NCBI GenBank assembly: GCA_032716605.1
Contig: CM064573.1
Location: forward strand, 9,631,709 to 9,695,708
DNA length: 64,000 bases
Direction: 5' to 3'
Source: Paralithodes platypus
Taxonomy: Eukaryota > Arthropoda > Malacostraca > Decapoda > Lithodidae
Part shown: piece by piece, positions 50,330 to 62,135 of the stretch
Layout of the letters: every line of letters begins with the position of its first letter
Position numbering within the stretch: position 1 is the stretch's first letter
Made by a program: the position numbers and the translations under genes
Notes under the pieces: generated by a model
Seen by the model: the letters and a program-made list of their open reading frames with translations, nothing else
The model's database searches: none
What the model was told of the DNA's origin: nothing

Positions 50330-51560
50330 GAGGAGTGTGTGGTAACCACCGAGGAATATGTCTTAGATGTGTAGATCAGATTTCTACCCTGAATTGTGTT
50401 GTGGAGAAATATCTGGAGAAGAAACAAAAGGTGTATGTTGCCTTTATGGACTTGGAGAAGGCCTATGACAGAGTGGTTAGAGAAGGTTTGTGGAAAGTAC
50501 TTAGAATATACGGAGTAGATGGCAAGTTGCTGAAAGCAGTGAAGAGTATGTATGAGGGTGCAAAGGCGGCAGTACGTGTGGAGAGTAAGCAGAGCGAGTT
50601 CTTTGACCTGAATGTTGGTTTGAAACAGGGGTGTGTGATGTCCCCGTGGTTCTTTACTGTATAATGGATGGAGTCATGAAAGAAATACTATCAAGAGCAG
50701 TGGATGTTGGTGTATCCCTGAAAAGTGAGGGAATTTAGTGGAAGCTACCTATACTGCTGTTTGCGGATGATACAGTTCTGATGAGTGATAATGAATGCGA
50801 GTTGCAGGGTCTGGTAAATGAGTTTGGAACAGTGTGCGAAAAACATAATTTTAAGGTAAATGCGGAAAAGAGCAAGGTTATGGTCTTCGAAAGGGGTGAA
50901 GTCACAGAGTGTGAGGTGAAGCTGAACGGTCAGGCTATGGAGATCGTCAACTCTTTTAAGTATCTGGGCAGTGTGTTGAGTAAAGATGGGACTATGGATG
51001 AAGAAGTGTGGGAGAGGGTACAACAGGGGAAGAGGGTTGTAGGAACGCTGAAAGCAGTAACAAGAAATAGGGTGGTCAGTATGGAAGTGAAGAAGTCCTT
51101 GCAGGACAGTGTGGTAATCCCGACACTGACTTACGGAAGCGAAGCATGGACGTTGGCTGAGAGACTCAGACCAAGAGTGAGAGCAGTGGAAATGAATTAC
51201 CTAAGAAGTGCGTGCGGAGTTATAAGAGGGATAGACAGACTAATGAGGAAGTAAGAAGGAGGTGTGGTGTGGAGGTAGATGTGCTGGAAAGTGTGAAAAG
51301 GAACAACTTGAGATGGTTCGGCCGTATGGAACGTATGGAAAGCGAGAGAATGACTAAGAGGGTGTACGAGAGCGAGGTGGAGGGAGGGAGAGGTAGACCG
51401 AAAGAGAGGTGGAAGGATGGAGTGAGGAAGTATATGAACGAAGGTGGTGCTGGTTGGGGGGAGGGGCGTCGACTGACCGGGGACAGAGGTGCATGGGGGC
51501 GGTTCGTTCGTGGCCACCCCTTCGGGGATCACGGCGTCAGGCAATAGATAGATAGATAAT
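50330..51560 (+). pseudogene. RTE-type LINE reverse transcriptase remnant
   Basis: Starts inside the RT: VYVAFMDLEKAYDRVVREGL, VGLKQGCVMSPWFF, a one-base deletion and a stop, then PILLFADDTVLM (~50755) and EKSKVMVFERGE. The C-terminal region FKYLGSVLSKDGTMDEEV, IPTLTYGSEAWTL and, after a further shift, NNLRWFGRMERMESERMTKR and GGRGRPKERWKDGV is diagnostic of the RTE clade. It ends GDHGVRQ, stop, then (GATA)3, the short microsatellite tail typical of RTE. 5'-truncated and inactive. Confidence 0.88.
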
Positions 51561-51664
51561 TTAAATTAATTCATAGCATGTTGTACTAGTATACAGTGCA
51601 CCTGGTATCAGAGATACCAGAGGACAAACAAACATAATTAACGTTGACAAGTAAAGTACTAAAG
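51561..51664. other. Short unannotated spacer
   Basis: Contains TGGTATCAGAGATACCAG, a perfect 18-bp palindrome at about 51604-51621. Nothing else. Confidence 0.5.
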
Positions 51665-51873
51665 CCGGTATCACACGAGCTAGTTCACCGTCAATTTTCG
51701 ATGGCAAAACAAAAACAAATCAGCAACATTTTTGGGATCTTTCGCACTGGTATCGGAAACTATACTGCCGATAGAACAATTTAGTTGACAGCATATTTAA
51801 TTAGATGACCCCCATAAGCTGGCAGATCAATATAGTCGATAAAATGGAAGGACAAATCGCTGGTGTGATACCT
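51665..51873. mobile_element. MITE family B
   Basis: CCGGTATCACACGAGC to GCTGGTGTGATACC. Interior GCACTGGTATCGGAAAC and AAGCTGGCAGATCA. Confidence 0.8.
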
Positions 51874-51987
51874 ATACAAGTGTGGGTCTGTTTCAAGTTG
51901 TGTATCTGTGACAGTGGTGTTGGCTGCAGCTCAGGGGGTTCTATGTCACTATATAAATGGTCTAAGCATACCCACTTGTAATTAAAC

Positions 51988-52017
51988 AATATATATATAT
52001 ATACCAGTATATATACT

Positions 52018-52076
<59 letters not shown>

Positions 52077-52088
52077 TATATATATATA

Positions 52089-52171
<83 letters not shown>

Positions 52172-52172
52172 C
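51988..52172. repeat. Long (TA)n microsatellite
   Basis: Almost uninterrupted TA for 180 bp with ACCAGTATATATACTGGT near 52002-52020. Self-complementary and likely to extrude or mis-assemble. Confidence 0.95.
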
Positions 52173-52644
52173 AAAAGGCAAAGCTGCCTGAGACAAATAT
52201 CTTTCAGAAAGTTGAAAGACTGACTGGAAGAGAGCCAAATTCAAGGTACGGTACGTTAAATGACTTACTGTAGATGTACCGGTATTGAAAAGAAGTGGGG
52301 TGTGCTTGTTAAGTGTAGTGAAATTAATAGTTGGAGGTGTAGTGAGAGTTAGCTGGATTACTCTCTGTATGTGAGGCACAAACAAAAACAGTGGGGGAAG
52401 CCAGGCAAATGAAACAAGAGTTCCAGCAACTCCTTGGCAAATGCCTATGTGGCCTCTCCTGGATATTGCCCAGCTCGACTGGTGCCGACAATCTACCCAA
52501 TTATCTAGATTGATAGATATAGATAGATAAATAAATATATATACTGCACAGAACTTGCAGTCCACAATAGGCAGTCCGGAATTTAATGTACGGTAATATA
52601 GTATTTGCTAATTACAGTAAGTGGAAGACAAGAAGAACCATGCA
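52173..52644. other. Unannotated interval
   Basis: Minus-strand frame (MDCKFCAVYIFIYL...) has no recognisable domain and reads into the (TA)n. No other feature. Confidence 0.5.
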
Positions 52645-52900
<256 letters not shown>

Positions 52901-53098
52901 ATTGAGTTGAAAGATGAAGGTTACCGGTACTATTTCCGTCAGCTTACCGGTTTATCCAAAGTCCCTACTGAAGAGACAGGTGACGGAGGAGTGGCCGTAG
53001 TGATAGGTACTACTGCAGGAGGGATGTGGCCGCCCACCGTCGGTAGTGCGGCGGGCCAGCTGTGGGCGTACTACACTTTAGAACACTCCAGGTTACTA
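52901..53098. other. Unannotated interval
   Basis: Short non-repetitive sequence between the (GA)n and MITE family A. The open frame through it starts within the microsatellite. Confidence 0.5.
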
Positions 53099-53312
53099 TA
53101 CCCAGTTCCAAATAAGTAGGCCAAAACTCTTGAACATTAACTTCTGCAACTCACAAACGACTAGAGTACGGTAATCGAGCTAATATGTCTACCATTTGGG
53201 AAGGGTCAGCCAGGGAATAGGTGTGGCAATTTACAGCCCGTTTGCTCTAGCCCTTCTTGAGTTACAGAGGTTGTGGCTCACGATTTCTGGCCTACCTATG
53301 TGGAACAGAGTA
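53099..53312. mobile_element. MITE family A, short copy
   Basis: TACCCAGTTCCAAATAAGTA to CTATGTGGAACAGAGTA. Interior TACCATTTGGGAAGGGTCAG and GGTGTGGCAATTTACAGCCC. Confidence 0.75.
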
Positions 53313-53587
53313 CTCGGAGGACGGATTAGTTAGTTAGCTTAATAGAATAAGCCAGCACAACGTAAGTCAAGAATAACGTCAGGACTAGAGCCCCTTTTCG
53401 AGAACACTAGTCCCTTGACTCGGCTGACGGAGTATCCTAGGAGAGAGAGCCGATACTAAGGCCACACCTCGACCAGTCGAGCGTGACTCTCGCACCAAGA
53501 CCAAGGATGTAGGGAGAGGAATATAGAGGGGGGGGGGGGGGTTAGTCGAGGATAGGACCTGAGGCGGCTAGTTTGGCATTTGGATTG
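53313..53587. other. Unannotated interval
   Basis: No recognised feature besides a poly-G run at 53528-53540. Confidence 0.5.
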
Positions 53588-53591
53588 TTAA

Positions 53592-53803
53592 TCCTTCGAG
53601 TACCAGCGACGTGTGTTGCATTATATTCTAGCTGTATTAAGACGATAATATGCAGCTTGGGAAGGGTCTGTGGTACTGTAGTCAAAATTGTGGGTTGAGA
53701 TAGTTTGAAACCTTATTATTGCTAGAGGTCCTTCCTAAGCTGAACAAAATCGTCTACTAGTTGCCAGAATAGGATGAAAAGGACGTCCCTGGTACTGAAG
53801 GGG
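53592..53803. mobile_element. MITE family C, TTAA-flanked
   Basis: TTAA at 53588-53591 and 53804-53807. TCCTTCGAGTACCAGCGACG to GGACGTCCCTGGTACTGAAGGGG. Core AAGACGATAATATGCAGCTT. Confidence 0.8.
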
Positions 53804-53911
53804 TTAATTATAGTCTACTCTCAGCTGACTGTACTTTCAATTCCTTAGCACCTAAATTCTAGATAGCCTACCTACTGGAGATTTATGAAACTACCCAGTC
53901 TCTACGTTATA

Positions 53912-54283
53912 GTAAGGGGGAGGTACTCGCTTTTCCTGGACCCCCTTCTCCCTCATGGTTAGCCCCGTTAGTTTAGGAATTTTAAGACGTTCGTTTACTA
54001 GTTTGGCGATTTTCAGACCTTTCTCCCCATTTCTTTGTCAATATTAAGACCTTTCGTGCCATTTAGGTGTCAATTTTATCCTGGCGAACGATAGCGGGTC
54101 TGTAATTTTAGGAGGAACCAGCCTTCGGCCGGGACATTTTTCTACCGAAAAATTTACAAATTTATCTTGAAAGGGGGTCAAAGGGGTGTATTTTTAAGCT
54201 TGATGGAGATCTAGCAAGGACACTCAATATTACATAAATAGCCTATATAAATAGAACAAATAAAACAAGCACTACCCCCTAAG
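53912..54283 (+). mobile_element. MITE family D
   Basis: Starts TAAGGGGGAGGTACTCG and ends ACTACCCCCTAAGG. Flanks read TAAG/CTAAG rather than a perfect TTAA. Internal hairpin GGCCTTCGGCCGG variant. Confidence 0.75.
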
Positions 54284-54489
54284 GCCAAGTGTTCATAATT
54301 AGCAACATGATTCGCTTCAAAATCGTACTAATAGCTGAATAATCAAGATAGAAATATAATAAATTTACTATCAGCTGGGAAAAAAATAGACTGCTGTATA
54401 TCGGGGATCCGGAACTAGTAGTTGATGTTAGGGTTGTTAGCGTAGAGGCCAGGTACAGTTGGCTAAATAATTCGTGTCTTCGCTGTCAT
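54284..54489. other. Unannotated interval
   Basis: No feature recognised. Confidence 0.5.
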
Positions 54490-55119
54490 CACGTTTTGGT
54501 CGCTGTGTGCTGTATTAATGTCTGTCAGATGTTGGGTGTGCTCAACTGTTTCCGTGTGTTTTTCACCCCCGCACAGCTTCTTGCTCTGTATAGGGGCACA
54601 GTGCACTCATGTAGACCTATTGAGTATTGCTCGCATGTGTTGGGAGGTTCAACCCATACTGCATTTCTCGAAAGGGTCGAGTCAAAAGCATTTCATCTCA
54701 TCAACTTACCGGTACGGTACCTCCTCTTAATAATTCCCTACAATCTCTCTCTACACACCGCAATGTTGCATCTCTCTCACTCCTCTACTGCTATTGAAAT
54801 AATCAATGTTCAGAGCTCTCGGTGTACACTCCCTCCCTCAAGGAGAGTGGGGGGCACCCGCCTTTCAACACAGTCCCACCACTATTCTGTCCAACTCTCA
54901 AACCTAAGACTAAACCGATTTTCCCAGTCTTTCTTCTACTCTGCAAGCAAGCTTTGGAACTCTCTCCCTCAATCTTCTTTCCCTCATCCTATGACTTAAA
55001 CTGCTTCAATTTTCGTGTGTCCAGACATTTTGACCTTGATTTTGGATCTGTCCCTTTTTCAACTTTGAGGGAGACACTTGTTACAGGCACCTGTGCCTTT
55101 TGTCTTCATTCACATAGAG

Positions 55120-55121
<2 letters not shown>
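54490..55121 (+). pseudogene. LINE C-terminal remnant with (AT)n tail
   Basis: Frame 54496-54999: VFFTPAQLLALYRGTVHSCR, PIEYCSHVLGGSTHTAFLER, VESKAFHLINLP, then HHYSVQLSNLRLNRFSQSFF and ASKLWNSLPQSSFP, the C-terminus of a common arthropod LINE RT. After a shift the end DLNCFNFRVSRHF is in the next frame. (AT)n begins at 55122 and may be the element's tail or its insertion target. Confidence 0.75.
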
Positions 55122-55203
<82 letters not shown>

Positions 55204-55212
55204 AGAGAGAGA
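55122..55212. repeat. (AT)n microsatellite
   Basis: About 79 bp of pure AT then GAGAGAGAGA. Confidence 0.95.
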
Positions 55213-55319
55213 TTAGGTATATTGCTAGTGATTTACCTGTCTCTTTTTATCTCCCAGAGGACTTAAGGCAGCGGGTGAAGTAAGTAGTATCTGACTAAGA
55301 AATTAAGAATACAATAAAA

Positions 55320-55560
55320 AGTACGGTACGGTATATCAGATCATTAGGTATGTTGATCAAAGGTATAAACGGGAGTATAAACAGGTATATAAGATAAATG
55401 GGAACATTAATCAGGGGTATATAAGGGGCATACAGATATATTGATAAGATCATTAGGTACCGTATGTTGATCAAAGGTATAAAAGGAAGTACAAACAAGT
55501 ATATAAGATAATTATGAATCTTAATCAAAGGTATAAAAGTGGTATACAAAAGCTAAATTA
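55320..55560. repeat. Imperfect ~110-bp tandem duplication
   Basis: GATCATTAGGTATGTTGATC to AGATATATTGATAA is followed by a second unit beginning GATCATTAGGTACCGTATGT. Each holds several AAAGGTATAAA(A/C)G sub-repeats. Confidence 0.75.
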
Positions 55561-55814
55561 AGTCCTGGCAGGAGATATGAAGGAAGGGTATAGGCCTATC
55601 ACTGGTAAATATACCCAATGGTTTTAAGGGAGCGGGTGAAATTAGAAATCATATCGTAACGGAAATCGTCCAACCTCAGCCATCTTAGTGCTACTGGTGA
55701 TATATTCCTCTCTCTACACTCAAATATGTCCACAACCATAACAAACATTCGGGAATACTGGCACAGATATATAGTTTGGTCTGTGGATATACATTCTACT
55801 TGATCGAATATTTC
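55561..55814. other. Unannotated interval
   Basis: No feature recognised. Confidence 0.5.
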
Positions 55815-56072
55815 TACCTACCTACCTGTTTATCTACCTACCTACCTGTTCATCTCCCTACTTACCTACCCACCTGTTTATCTCCCTACCTGTCTACCTA
55901 GCCACCTACCTGTTTATCTACCTACCTACCTGTTTATCTCTCTACCTACCTACTTGTCTACCTGTTTATCTACCTACCTACCTGTTTATATCCCTACCTA
56001 CCTACCTGTTTACCTACCCACCTACCTGTTTATCTACCTACCTGTCTACCTACCCACCTACCTGTTTATCTC
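55815..56072. repeat. (CTAC)n/CTGTTTATC minisatellite
   Basis: Units of CTACCTACCTGTTTATC with CCCACC variants, same motif as 43227-43570. Confidence 0.92.
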
Positions 56073-56559
56073 CACGTTGTTTGAAAATTGAGACACCAAT
56101 ATGGCATCCAACGAAAACAATTACCACTCTCTCTTACTGCAGGATCTCTAGGTGAAATTAGTACGGTACGGTACGGTAGCCTAATGTTTGCCCAACGTTA
56201 TCTCCACACCCCCAGCGGCCGTATCTCCTTCCCAGTGGAGAGTCCCAATTACCATGGAGTAGTCTTGGGGGCTATTAGGATAATCTGTTTAATTATTATT
56301 GAAGGTTTTTTATTAAGCCAGTCATATTTAGCTACTTTAGGGGTAAAGGGAGCTCTGTAATGATCTGGGGAAGAATACAAAGATATAATTATCTGCATAT
56401 CCCAATGTGTGTCATATACTGTTTTTTTTTTTTTTTTTTTTTTTATCAGATCACAAAAGTTCCAAATCCGTTCCAGGCCATAGTAAATTATCCCGGCGAG
56501 ACACGAGTGTACCGTAAAAGTCAAACTGAAGACTGCAAAAGTCGCCCTGTTACCTTATC
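56073..56559. other. Unannotated interval with (GTACG)n and poly-T
   Basis: GTACGGTACGGTACGGTA at about 56161-56178 and a 24-base poly-T at 56421-56444. No gene. Confidence 0.5.
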
Positions 56560-58600
56560 CAAAAACCCGCATCAACTACCTACATCACCCAGTTTGTCAC
56601 TTCAATCAACCTCTCCTCCTCCTTTAACTCCCTCCCCCAGTTTCACTCTCACCCCAAGATTTGTCACTTCAATCAACCTCTCCTCCTCCTTTAACTCCCT
56701 CCCCCAGTTTCACTCTCACCCCAAGATCTCCCCCAGTAAATATCCCTAACATAACCCCTACTCAATCACCAGCAAACGTCACCCTACCCAAGCCTCAACC
56801 TACCCCATTACCATCCAGACTTCTTGCCCCTACAAAACATCAACCTCTTATAAAGCTAAATTACAGAAAAGTCAAATCCCCAAACCGTATCCCCTAAACC
56901 TAATTCCTTTCCCTTCCAACTCCTCAAGTTCCCACTAGACAAAGTTCCAGCCACCCTTCTGATACCAGTATAACTAAAACCATAACCCCTATACTTACCA
57001 AAACACCCACTCAACCTCCACTACACGAAGTCCAAGCCACTTATCTGACATAACAAAACGCCCCCCTGTTACCCCCACCAGCTCAAAGTCTACCTCTCCA
57101 ACACCTATGCGAACTCCATCCCCACCACGAGTCATCCAACTTTGAACCTTCCATATCGACCAGATTTGCTCCACAATCCCAAACCTTCCCCTTCCTCGAA
57201 AATCATCAACAACTATCCCCCTCATAATTCATCCTACCGTAACCACCCCAATACAAGCCCTTCCACACCACATCGCTCTAACTTCCCCAAGCCTCTTAAC
57301 CTCTCCACCACAGCCAGTTTCACCTCCAGTAACCCCTCGACTTTCCACTCCCTCTCAAACACAACCTACTCGTTGTACTACCCCTCCCACCACCACTCAT
57401 CAACCCCATCCCATCATAAAACATAACCTCTCCCTTACATCTTCACATTCATCTAACAGTTCCAAAAATTCCACGCCATTCAAGCCAACTGTTACTAAAT
57501 CCGGCCTTTTATCAAAACCCTCAGTCAGATAAAGCCCTCAAACTTCTACAAAAACTTCTACCACTTCAACCAACCGCGACCTACACAGCTCATCCACCTC
57601 CTCACTTCCCCACTATCTATAAAAACTGCATCCCCAACAAGCACAAATCAAGCCTCTCCCAACCCCGAGTTAAACCGCCTAGGATACATTGGTACCTCAG
57701 CCTTCGGATAGCTCAGTTGATAGCGTCTCTGCTTCCCATCTTGCAGTCTCGCGTTCAATCCCCACTTAGATTGAAAAGTTTTTCTGGGATAAAGCCGCCG
57801 GTTACCATCTCCCCATGAGCAAGGGGGATGGGTAATGGTCTCTGGTTGATTTAAGGTAAAAAAAAGTCAAGCGGTTGTGAATCCTCAAAGGAGGAGATAC
57901 GGGCGCTATATAAGTAACCAGACGATTATTATTAATATTACATGTATTATTATTATTATTATTATTATTACCTTACCGTCCGCACTAATTAACAAGAGGG
58001 ACCAAGTCGGGTCACCAACCATCACTCCTGAGCTCACCCTCGACTAACACATACCTCTCTCTATTTCCTCCCTCACAATGTCACTCCCAGAGATGATCAT
58101 CAAGTACGGTACGCATTCTGGTTCTCTCCTGACGGGAGCCATAAACGAGTTCGCTACCCTGACCAAGTTATTGCAAGCCCTCCTCAAAAAGTGCGAACTG
58201 AGAACCACCTTAACCCTTGTCTTCGACGCCAACACACCACCTGATGCCTGCTCAAAAAATTGTGTCAACTAATCCAACACGCGACCCGAGATCTCTCCAC
58301 ACCGACATCACATCAGTACGATCTCCAGCTACGGGGCCGTGGCTTCTTCCCCGGCGACGGAAGTAAAATGCGAGGAGAAGAGAGCCAAGAAAGGAAGAAG
58401 AAACACAAGAAGAGAAGAGAGGAGAAGGTGTACATAGCCTCCATCCAAGAAGGACCCAAGCGCACCCCTACCCTAGACCTCTCTGACCGGCAAGGCGCCA
58501 ACCCTGGTTGTGCTCGCGTGGCTGGGGTCCTCTCACAACGAAGACAAAGAGGACAGTACTCAAGGTGCCATTCTTGCCCTCAAACAGACTACCAGTGACC
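56560..58600 (+). other. Unrecognised Pro/Ser/Thr-rich coding-like relic, split by a SINE
   Basis: The plus strand is strikingly G-poor from about 56560 to 57640 and encodes, in shifting frames, Pro/Ser/Thr/Lys-rich peptides (TPLPSRLLAPTKHQPLIK). A 67-bp segment is tandemly duplicated (56592-56727). After the SINE at 57703-57975 come a 64-codon frame (58078-58272; KYGTHSGSLLTGAINEFATL) and a partly overlapping Lys/Arg-rich frame (58260-58598). The overall look, a Pro-rich domain followed by a basic region with frameshifts, would fit the ORF1 of a decayed LINE, but I recognise no family. No function is proposed. Confidence 0.35.
57703..57975 (+). mobile_element. tRNA-derived SINE (family 2)
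   Basis: The head GGATAGCTCAGTTGATAGCG is a good A box and D-arm. CTCGCGTTCAATCCCC is a B box 30 bases later. The body continues TTCTGGGATAAAGCCGCCGG and ends GCGCTATATAAGTAACCAG with a (ATT)n tail to about 57970. Head, body and microsatellite tail make a complete SINE structure. Confidence 0.8.
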
Positions 58601-59135
58601 ACTCAATTATTATTCCATGTGTGCCAAGTATTGAAGTCCATTTTATATCTTTACGTGTTAAAAACTACAATTTAAATGCTACAGCACTCTGTGTTGTACT
58701 TGTCCTGCTGCATGCCTAGGCCTATAATATACCTTGTGATAGCTTCATTCCTTGCTAATTCGTGATCGAATCCATTTACAGTATTATCTAAACCTAGTAA
58801 ACATCCTGGTAAAACATTTACTAAGAACACTCCTCTCTCTGCACATAGCCTACTTCTAGAAGGAAATCACCATTCATAATTCTACCCTTCACATCACATT
58901 TATCTATCATACCTTTTAGCTCCGCATTTCCAACACTACCATTTCAGTCACCCAATACCATTACAGTATGTTTGTACACTTTTGCCTTTCTTTTATACAT
59001 ATATTGACTTTATTCCAGAACATTCTATTATCTTACACACTTTTTCTAGTTTCCTGGTTGAAAGGTGCATACACACACATTAAATCAATTACGATCTTGC
59101 ACTCACACCACAATCCATAGTTTCTCACACATTCT
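58601..59135. other. Unannotated interval
   Basis: No recognised gene or repeat in about 535 bp. Confidence 0.5.
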
Positions 59136-59139
59136 TTAA

Positions 59140-59586
59140 CCCCTTATTAGCGGGGCCCGACTTAAGTCCGTATAGAGAACACCTGCCCAAAGAGCGGGGC
59201 CCGACTTTAGTCCGTGTGCAATTTTGGAGCAATATTGCCTGAGAGAGAGACGAGCGGTGGGCGGAGCGTAGGTCGGGCTCTGACCGTTCGCCACGGGTCC
59301 CACGGGCCTACTGACGTTTACTCCACAGGGTATTATGTCAAGAAATTTCCGTATTTTAGGGATTTTTCCTTCGTCTTGCACGATCGTTGCAAGAGAACGC
59401 GTGGTCGTAGGAGGATGGTTCTGGTGTCATTGGAAAGCTGAATTAACGCCCTTTCAGGGATATGTAATTGTATTACGCTCTGGCTCTTGTTTATGCATGA
59501 AAAAGAGCACGGAAACAAGGCCATTTAGGGTAAAACCACCCGCTTGGCGGGTAGTAGAAATTCCTTACGGGCCCGCTCGTAAGGCG
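59140..59586. mobile_element. MITE family F, copy 3
   Basis: 447 bp between perfect TTAA copies (59136-59139, 59587-59590). Termini CCCCTTATTAGCGGGGCCCG and CGGGCCCGCTCGTAAGGCG. Interior CACGATCGTTGCAAGAGAAC and GTGTCATTGGAAAGCTGAAT. Confidence 0.85.
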
Positions 59587-59590
59587 TTAA

Positions 59591-60075
59591 CTTATCTGGT
59601 AAGATCACAGGTAGGCTACTCTTACTGGGATGGATGTAGATTCCGGGTGTACAGTCGTCATGTTTACATAGGGCGATCGCCGCGGTTAACTTCGCGTCTA
59701 TTTTGACGGCGATTTTTTTCAGTTATTTGCCCCCTGCTGGCAATATATATGATGATGACAATATGTCATGGGGGGGTGAGGGGGGGCAAAGCCCCCTCAA
59801 CATAGTATTGTATCCAAAGGCAGTCAAAATTAACGGGAACATGATTGAAAGCGTCCGCCGCCACCCCCGCCGCCGTCATGTTAACATTTGTCGATCGCCG
59901 TAGTTAAGTTCGTGTCTATTTTGACAGCGATTTTTTTCAGTTATTTGCCCCCTGCTGGCAATATATATGATGATGATAATATGCCATGGGGGGGGGGGGT
60001 GATGGGAGGCTCAACATATTATTGTATCCAAAGGCAGTCAAAATAGACGGGAACATGATGGCAAACGTACGACGC
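59591..60075. repeat. Diverged tandem duplication (~220-bp unit)
   Basis: CATGTTTACATAGGGCGATCGCCG to AACGGGAACATGATTGAAAG (about 59658-59850), then CATGTTAACATTTGTCGATCGCCG to GACGGGAACATGATGGCAAA (about 59877-60065). Each unit has imperfectly inverted ends (GTCTATTTTGAC and GTCAAAAT) and poly-G. Probably a decayed MITE pair. Confidence 0.7.
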
Positions 60076-60464
60076 CGCTCCGCGTAGTGTAAGCAAGGCT
60101 GGCGGTACGCCCGAACTCTACATTCTATCCCTCTTACTTTTCTTTCGTCTGTATCCCACATCCACACCAAACCAGACAACCCAAACTTCCCCACTCCACA
60201 AATCATGTTCATTTTCACTATCCCATAATCCTGATTCTAGTAGGTGTCTCGCTTACTCTAAACACATCCACCCTTCCATCTCTCAATTCATGTTTGACCA
60301 TACAGTCTCTGTATTATAATTAGGCCTATCATATTTACACGCGGCAATCCTTTAGTCTATGCCACTATCCTCCTAACTTAACTTTTAGACCTACTTGTTA
60401 AATGTATAGGCTTAGTCCAAACCAGGTGAAGAATGCATCCCCCAACACAAGCTCCTAGTGTGTG
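60076..60464. other. Unannotated interval
   Basis: No recognised gene or repeat. Confidence 0.5.
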
Positions 60465-62135
60465 ATATGTGCCTAAGCAGAGTTCCTGTCAGCAAGAAAG
60501 TACCGGTAGATTTGCCAAAAAGGAAAGTATGGTTGTTGGAAAAAGAGGAGTAGGCTACAGAGACAGATTCCACAACAAAATGATGGAAATTGAAAGGAGA
60601 ATGGGTGCTAGCCCAGATGATGTTGATAGCAAATGGAACTTTATAGAACGCAACCTCCTCGGTACCACAGACAAAGGGCCATTTTATTAAACCATGGATA
60701 GAGCTTTCCCGACCAGATTGACCCTTATCGATTATCTGTATAAGGGTCAGTCTGGTCGGGAAAGGTCTTAGGGAAAGCTCTTACCATGGTTTAATAAAAT
60801 GGCCCAAAGTCTGTGGCAAAACAAGGGGCCACCCAGACATAAGTTCTCCTGATGGTGGAACAACGATGTTGAAGTTGCAGTCAGAGAGAAGATGTTTCAA
60901 AGTATGGAAGGAAGGTGGCAGCAAGGAAGAAAACCTGTCTGCCAAATGTAATGCTAGAAGAGAGGTCTACAGGGCAAAGAAAACCATACAGGATAGCGTG
61001 ATAAAACAAGTTTGTAGCACTAATAATACCAATGGGATTATTAGCTAGGAATGTGAAGGACTGCAGTCAGAACGTCATGGGTGTAAGATGCATAAATAAT
61101 GACAGTGGCATGACTGTTTACACAGAAAACGAAATCAGACAGGCATGGAAGGAGCATTATGAAAGACTGATTTATGTGGAGTTTGAATGGAACAGAGAAC
61201 AGCTCAGCACTGCAGCCCCAGTACAAGGTCCTCCGCCTTTGATAGGGTACGACGCTGTTAAAAGTGCTATAGCTAAAATGAAGTCCGGGAAAGCGGCTGG
61301 GAGCTCCGGCATTGTCGCCGAGATGCTAAAAGCAGCTGGAGATATTGGGGTAAATTTGGTCACGGAGCTGATTAATGCTATCATATAGGAAGGAAAAATT
61401 CCTGATGCATGGCAGAAATGTGTGATAGTAAATATAGGTATACAAAGGCAAGGGTGACTCTTTAGACAAGGGAAATTATCGGGGTTTGAAAATGCTCGAT
61501 CAAGTTATGAAAGTCAGCGAAAGAGTCTTTGAAAGCATGATCAGGGAAAGTGTTGTTGCCATCAGCGACATGCAGTTTGGATCGAAGCCGGGACGTGGCA
61601 CATCTGATGCTATCTTCATTCTTAGGCAACTGCAAGAGAGAAACTTAGAAAAAACAGGGAGTTATACCTAGTTTTTGTAGACCTGGAGAAGGCCTTTGAC
61701 CGGGTGCCCAGGGAAGTAATGCAGTGGGCTATGAGAAAACTCGGAGTAGAAGAGTGGCTAGTGAGTGTGATAATGAGAATGTATGAGGGGTCACAGGCAG
61801 CAGTTAGAGTGAATGGGGGCCTGAGCGAAGAGTTCCCAGTGAAAGTTGGAGTTCACCAAGGTTCAGTGCTGAGCCCATTACTATTTGTGTTGGTTCTGGA
61901 GGTTCTGTCTAAGGACTTTAGGACAGGACTCCCACGGGAGCTGTTATATGCAGACGATCTAATTCTTACCGCAGATAGTGCGCAGGAAGCAGAGGCAAAG
62001 TTCAAAAGATGGAGGGAGGGTAGGGCAAATAAGGGCCTAAGAGTTAACATAGATAAAACAAAGGTCATGATTAGTAAAGCAGGGCGTGGAACTATGGAAA
62101 GAAGCTGCTACTATCCATGCGCAGTAAGTGGGAAT
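60465..62135 (+). pseudogene. RTE-like LINE remnant, frameshifted, interrupted by a palindromic MITE
   Basis: Linker peptides before the RT: YRDRFHNKMMEIERRMGASP, then after the 130-bp MITE KCNARREVYRAKKTIQ. RT fragments in order: MKSGKAAGSSGIVAEMLKAA, MQFGSKPGRGTSDAIFILRQ, FVDLEKAFDRVPREV (out of frame at 61672), VGVHQGSVLSPLLFVLVLEV and ELLYADDLILTADS. The last recognisable piece is NIDKTKVMISKAGRGTMERS. At least four breaks in frame. The sequence is cut at about 62135 by the satellite. This is a different lineage from the RTE copy at 50330. Confidence 0.85.
60676..60805. mobile_element. 130-bp palindromic MITE in the LINE
   Basis: Arms GGGCCATTTTATTAAACC and GGTTTAATAAAATGGCCC, continuing inward (CCATGG, AGAGCTTTCC, CCGACCAGA.TGACCCTT) to a ~15-base loop. 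One arm has a 12-13-bp extra segment. Flanked by AAA on both sides (60673-60675, 60806-60808). The LINE reading frame is continuous across the empty site. Confidence 0.85.

Noticed and set aside
58260..58598. Lys/Arg-rich 112-codon frame as a nucleic-acid-binding gene
   Set aside because: Overlaps another frame, has no recognisable domain and no independent start or homologue that I can name; kept only as part of an unrecognised relic.
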